Shown here one piece after another: positions 41,525 through 44,275 of a stretch of DNA of 44,275 bases. The translations under genes were made by a program, and so were the position numbers. A model generated the notes under the pieces. The model did not search any database. It worked only from the letters and a program-made list of their open reading frames with translations, and was not told the origin of the DNA. Position 1 is the first letter of the stretch. Each line of letters begins with the position of its first letter. Source of the DNA: Comamonadaceae bacterium (GTDB taxonomy: Bacteria > Pseudomonadota > Gammaproteobacteria > Burkholderiales > Burkholderiaceae_C); contig CANFSO010000005.1 of the NCBI GenBank assembly GCA_947449895.1, forward strand, positions 1 to 44,275, read 5' to 3'.

Positions 41525-42508
41525 ATGAAAGCTAAAACAGTCCGAATCCATTCCGCCGGCGGCCCCGAGGTTCTCAAGGTCGAGCAATTGGAGCTGCCCG
41601 AACCCGCGCAAGGTGAAGTGACGATTCGTCACACCGCCATCGGATTTAACTTTCAGGACATCTATACCCGCTCCGGCATGTACCCCGTGAGCATGCCTTC
41701 GGGTCTGGGTACCGAGGCTGCCGGCGTGGTCGAAAAAGTCGGCCCTGGCGTGACCGACTTCAAAGTAGGTGACCGTGTTTGTTATGCCAGTGGCCCGGCG
41801 CTGGGCGCTTGTGCCAGCCATCGCAACTATCCAGCTGCTCGTTTGTTGCATTCGCCAGAATTTATGAAGGACGAAGACATCGCCGCCAGCCTTCTCAAGG
41901 GCATGACGGTCGAGTACCTGATGCAGCGCTGCTACCCGGTGAAGGCCGGCCAGTACGTCTTGATGCACGCTGCTGCAGGTGGCGTTGGTTCATTGGCCGG
42001 GCAGTGGGGTCGCCACATCGGAGCGCACATGATCGGCGTGGCTGGCGGCGCAGACAAGGTTGCTCTGGCCAAAGCCAATGGCTACGAGTTTTGCATTGAC
42101 CGCAGAACTGAAGATATTCCGGCCCGCGTCAAAGACATCACGGGCGGCGCAGGTGTACCCGTGGTGTTTGACTCCGTCGGCAAGGATTCCTTCGACGCAT
42201 CCCTCAACAGCTTGTCGCCACGCGGCTACTTTGTGTCTTTCGGCACGACCACCGGCGCACCACCCCCTGTGGTGGCTGGCACCTTACAAAAAATGGGTTC
42301 ACTCTACTTCACCAGGCCGACCTTGGTGACCTACACCGCGTCGACCCAAGAACTCCGCGATTCAGCCGCAGCTGTGTTCGAGATGTTCAAGTGCGGTGCG
42401 CTCAAAGTGAGCATCAACCAGCGCTACAAGCTGGATGATGTAGCTCAAGCCCATGCCGATTTGGAAAGCGGCAAGACGACGGGTTCAAGCGTCATTCTGC
42501 CTACCTGA
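41525..42508 (+). CDS. Quinone oxidoreductase-type, zinc-free MDR family protein
   Basis: The 327-residue NADPH-dependent reductase of the medium-chain family starts MKAKTVRIHSAGGPEVLKVE and has the nucleotide motif HAAAGGVGSLAGQWG with no catalytic zinc cysteine set. It resembles QorA, which reduces quinones or enones in the cytosol. It is the last gene of the VOC operon, after a 37-base gap, and is followed by a short stem at 42510-42524. The start at 41525 is canonical; upstream in-frame codons lie within the preceding gene. Confidence 0.9.
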   Translation: MKAKTVRIHSAGGPEVLKVEQLELPEPAQGEVTIRHTAIGFNFQDIYTRSGMYPVSMPSGLGTEAAGVVEKVGPGVTDFKVGDRVCYASGPALGACASHRNYPAARLLHSPEFMKDEDIAASLLKGMTVEYLMQRCYPVKAGQYVLMHAAAGGVGSLAGQWGRHIGAHMIGVAGGADKVALAKANGYEFCIDRRTEDIPARVKDITGGAGVPVVFDSVGKDSFDASLNSLSPRGYFVSFGTTTGAPPPVVAGTLQKMGSLYFTRPTLVTYTASTQELRDSAAAVFEMFKCGALKVSINQRYKLDDVAQAHADLESGKTTGSSVILPT

Positions 42509-42509
42509 C

Positions 42510-42524
42510 TCGGGAATACCCCGA
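42510..42524 (+). terminator. Short stem-loop after the quinone oxidoreductase gene
   Basis: TCGGG pairs with CCCGA around an AATAC loop, immediately followed by TTTGAT. The stem is only five pairs and the T-run is short, so this is a weak terminator candidate. Confidence 0.35.
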
Positions 42525-42529
42525 TTTGA

Positions 42530-42593
42530 TATCAAGTTGATATAGCGATCATCGAATTAAGTATTGGATTCTTTCGCGTCCAGAACTTAAATT
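42530..42593 (+). promoter_or_regulatory. LysR-type operator and promoter upstream of the third TRAP operon (motif copy B)
   Basis: TATCAAGTTGATA (42530-42542) is a perfect dyad of T-N11-A form, preceded by another TTGATAT one 11-base helical turn upstream. TTGGAT (42564-42569) and TAAATT (42588-42593) form a -35/-10 pair with the same 18-base spacing as in copy A, again placing the dyad near -64. The shared block is 42533-42568. Confidence 0.6.
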
Positions 42594-42627
42594 TCCAGCT
42601 GCATTTCATAAAAATTAGGAGACATTC

Positions 42628-43695
42628 ATGATCAAACATTTCAAAGCTACTGTGTTGGTTGGTTTGCTGGGTCTGTTCGGTGCCGCAGGCGTGAGTGCGG
42701 AAAACATCAAGCTGCGCATCGCCTCGGGTCATCCCGCCGCCAACACCTATGTCAACTTGATGCAGAACTTTTTTGTACCTGAGGTCACCAAGCGTGTCGC
42801 CCAACGAACCACCCACAAAATTGAGTTTGTCGAAGGCTACGGCGGTTCAATGGTCAAGGTGGCCGACACCCTCGAAGGCGTTCAGTCCGGCTTGATTGAC
42901 ATTGGCGGCTACTGCTTCTGTTTCGAGGGCTCCAACCTGCCTCTGAATTCTTTCCAAGTGATGCTGCCTTTTGGCACCATGAGCCCGGAGAAAAGTGTCA
43001 AGCTGGCGCGCGCGGTTTATGACAAAGTGCCTTACCTGTCTAAAGTCTTTGAAGATAAGTTCAACCAGCAGTTGATTGCCCTGATTTCTGACAACGGCTA
43101 CAACATCGGTACGACCTTTGAGTGGAATAATTTCAGCGAGCTCAAGGGTCGCAAGATCGCCGGCGCGGGTCTCAATCTCAAGTGGCTCGAATACGCCGGG
43201 GCGGTGCCAGTTCAGTCATCGCTGCCGGAGGCTTACACCTCCATGCAAACGGGTGTTTACAACGGCTGGATCATGTTCCCTTCAGGCTGGGTCAACTTCA
43301 AGTTGAACGAAGTCGCCAAGCACTATTCGGAAGTTGGCTTTGGTGCCATCACATGGCACGGCATGACCATCAACAAGTCGCGCATGGCCAAGTTGCCGAA
43401 AGATGTTCAGGCCATCATCATTGAAGTGGCCAAAGAGTTTGAAGCCAAAACCGGCAGCGTCAACGAAGAGGGCTATCCCAAGCAGATTGCCCAGCTCAAG
43501 ACCTTGGGCGTGAATGTCAAGTCTGTGCCTGACAGCGTCCGCGTGGACTGGGCCAACTCACTGAAGGGCTGGCCACAGACCATGGCGACGGACCTTGATG
43601 CCAAAGGTTTGCCTGCGTCGCAGGTCTTGAAAATCACACTTGAAGAAGCTGAAAAGATGGGCCACAAATGGCCAGTCCGTTACGTGATCAAGTGA
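42628..43695 (+). CDS. TRAP transporter substrate-binding protein DctP (divergent type)
   Basis: The 355-residue receptor has a Sec leader (TVLVGLLGLFGAAGVSAE) and a TRAP fold with SLPEAYTSMQTGVYNG. At the place where most DctP proteins read LKxxKIRT it reads LKGRKIAGAG, so the usual carboxylate-binding arginine seems absent. That suggests a different mode of ligand binding, perhaps an aromatic or less charged acid. AGGAG precedes the ATG. It is followed by dctQ and dctM genes, and preceded by motif copy B. Confidence 0.9.
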   Translation: MIKHFKATVLVGLLGLFGAAGVSAENIKLRIASGHPAANTYVNLMQNFFVPEVTKRVAQRTTHKIEFVEGYGGSMVKVADTLEGVQSGLIDIGGYCFCFEGSNLPLNSFQVMLPFGTMSPEKSVKLARAVYDKVPYLSKVFEDKFNQQLIALISDNGYNIGTTFEWNNFSELKGRKIAGAGLNLKWLEYAGAVPVQSSLPEAYTSMQTGVYNGWIMFPSGWVNFKLNEVAKHYSEVGFGAITWHGMTINKSRMAKLPKDVQAIIIEVAKEFEAKTGSVNEEGYPKQIAQLKTLGVNVKSVPDSVRVDWANSLKGWPQTMATDLDAKGLPASQVLKITLEEAEKMGHKWPVRYVIK

Positions 43696-43709
43696 TTCAG
43701 GAGTAGTCA

Positions 43710-44228
43710 ATGCTGACACGTATCAACGACTGGGTTACCAAGGCCCTGATGGTTTTTGCCGCCATTTTGGCTTTCATGTTGTGTTTTTTAGTGGTTGCCG
43801 ATGTCGGCGGACGGGTGATTTTCAACAGTCCTGTGAAAGGGACGCCGGAGATTATTTCCCTGTCCATTGTCATCATCTGCTTCCTCCAGTCCGGATACGC
43901 CATCCGGTCTGGCGGAATGCTGAATGTAGATTCCCTGGCCAATAAATTTTCACCGCGGGTGCAAAGTTGGCTGGCGGTTTTTGGCGCCATGGCTGGCATA
44001 CTTTTCTTTGGTGTGGTTTTTTACGGCACCCTTGACGGTGCTGCGCACGCTTGGATTTCGGGCGAATTTGAAGGCGAAGGTGCGCTGCGCGTGCCAGTCT
44101 GGCCAGCCAAATTCGTGATCGTTCTGGGCTCGGGTTTGGCCGCATTCAGTTACCTGCTGCTGCTGCTCGAGAATTTTAGAAAAGCCCTGAATGGTGAGTT
44201 GCCGGTTCAGTCTTCCTCCCAACACTGA
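43710..44228 (+). CDS. TRAP transporter small permease DctQ
   Basis: This 172-residue inner-membrane protein has four helices and DctQ-like features (FLVVADVGGRVIF, TPEIISLSIVIICF). AGGAG lies seven bases before the ATG, 14 bases after the dctP stop. Its partner large permease begins 14 bases after its own stop. Confidence 0.9.
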   Translation: MLTRINDWVTKALMVFAAILAFMLCFLVVADVGGRVIFNSPVKGTPEIISLSIVIICFLQSGYAIRSGGMLNVDSLANKFSPRVQSWLAVFGAMAGILFFGVVFYGTLDGAAHAWISGEFEGEGALRVPVWPAKFVIVLGSGLAAFSYLLLLLENFRKALNGELPVQSSSQH

Positions 44229-44242
44229 ATCGGAAACGCTCT

Positions 44243-44275
44243 ATGTTTGATCCCACACACATGATCATTTTGGTC
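44243..44275 (+). CDS. TRAP transporter large permease DctM (partial, first 11 codons)
   Basis: An ATG at 44243 opens a frame reading MFDPTHMIILV to the window end. The hydrophobic start and the position directly after dctQ are what is expected of dctM. Too little is visible to confirm the family from the sequence itself. Confidence 0.6.
   Translation, partial: MFDPTHMIILV

Noticed and set aside
1-44275. CRISPR arrays, insertion sequences, tRNA or rRNA genes
   Set aside because: I found no regular repeat-spacer series, transposase, terminal inverted repeats or cloverleaf-like sequence when reading the window.

Overview
The window looks like chromosomal DNA of a betaproteobacterium of the order Burkholderiales, most likely family Comamonadaceae (Rhodoferax, Polaromonas or Limnohabitans type). 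This rests on the gene families seen: many Bug-type periplasmic receptors, a urea ABC transporter facing a permease-like sensor kinase, DUF4136-type lipoproteins and several TRAP transporters. Codon usage is GC-rich and looks even throughout. I saw no tRNA, rRNA, CRISPR array, insertion sequence or phage gene.

Layout. (1) 1-4026, minus strand: urtA-urtB-urtC-urtD, a urea ABC importer whose last gene shown is cut by the window edge. (2) 4242-8511, plus strand: a hybrid sensor kinase with an NCS1 permease-like sensor region, and a LuxR-type response regulator that overlaps it. A sigma-54-type promoter precedes the kinase, which fits nitrogen control of urea uptake. (3) 8578-15549: mostly housekeeping genes: dcd, two small unknowns, a frameshifted DUF4136 lipoprotein, rhlE, apaH, a CNNM/CorC-type membrane protein, a small lipoprotein and an orphan HTH-receiver regulator. 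(4) 15728-28287: a catabolic island with two wings around a LysR gene. The minus wing holds an aldolase-family protein, two Bug receptors, a D-2-hydroxyacid dehydrogenase, an amidohydrolase and a TauD-type dioxygenase. The plus wing holds an Ldh2-type dehydrogenase, two Bug receptors, an MBL hydrolase, a leaderless binding-protein fold and a decarboxylating dehydrogenase. Together they suggest uptake and oxidation of hydroxy-carboxylates or sugar acids; the substrate is not readable from sequence.

(5) 28320-38116: a second LysR gene diverges from a tight nine-gene operon that ends in a terminator. It encodes an SDR dehydrogenase, a complete TRAP transporter (DctPQM), a TIM-barrel isomerase, a DhaK-DhaL kinase, an RpiB-like isomerase and a two-subunit transketolase. 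The RpiB-like protein lacks the histidine that opens the sugar ring in true RpiB, so I infer a four-carbon sugar phosphate as substrate. The proposed route is polyol or sugar to ketose, then ketose phosphate, then erythrose 4-phosphate, then transketolase. This is the best candidate for a little-described system here.

(6) 38311-44275: an operon of a VOC protein, a fumarylacetoacetase-family hydrolase, a Bug receptor, a leaderless DctP-like protein and a quinone oxidoreductase, followed by a third TRAP system cut off by the window end. The upstream regions of both transcription units carry the same 36-base motif with a LysR-type dyad near -64, so the two units are probably controlled together.
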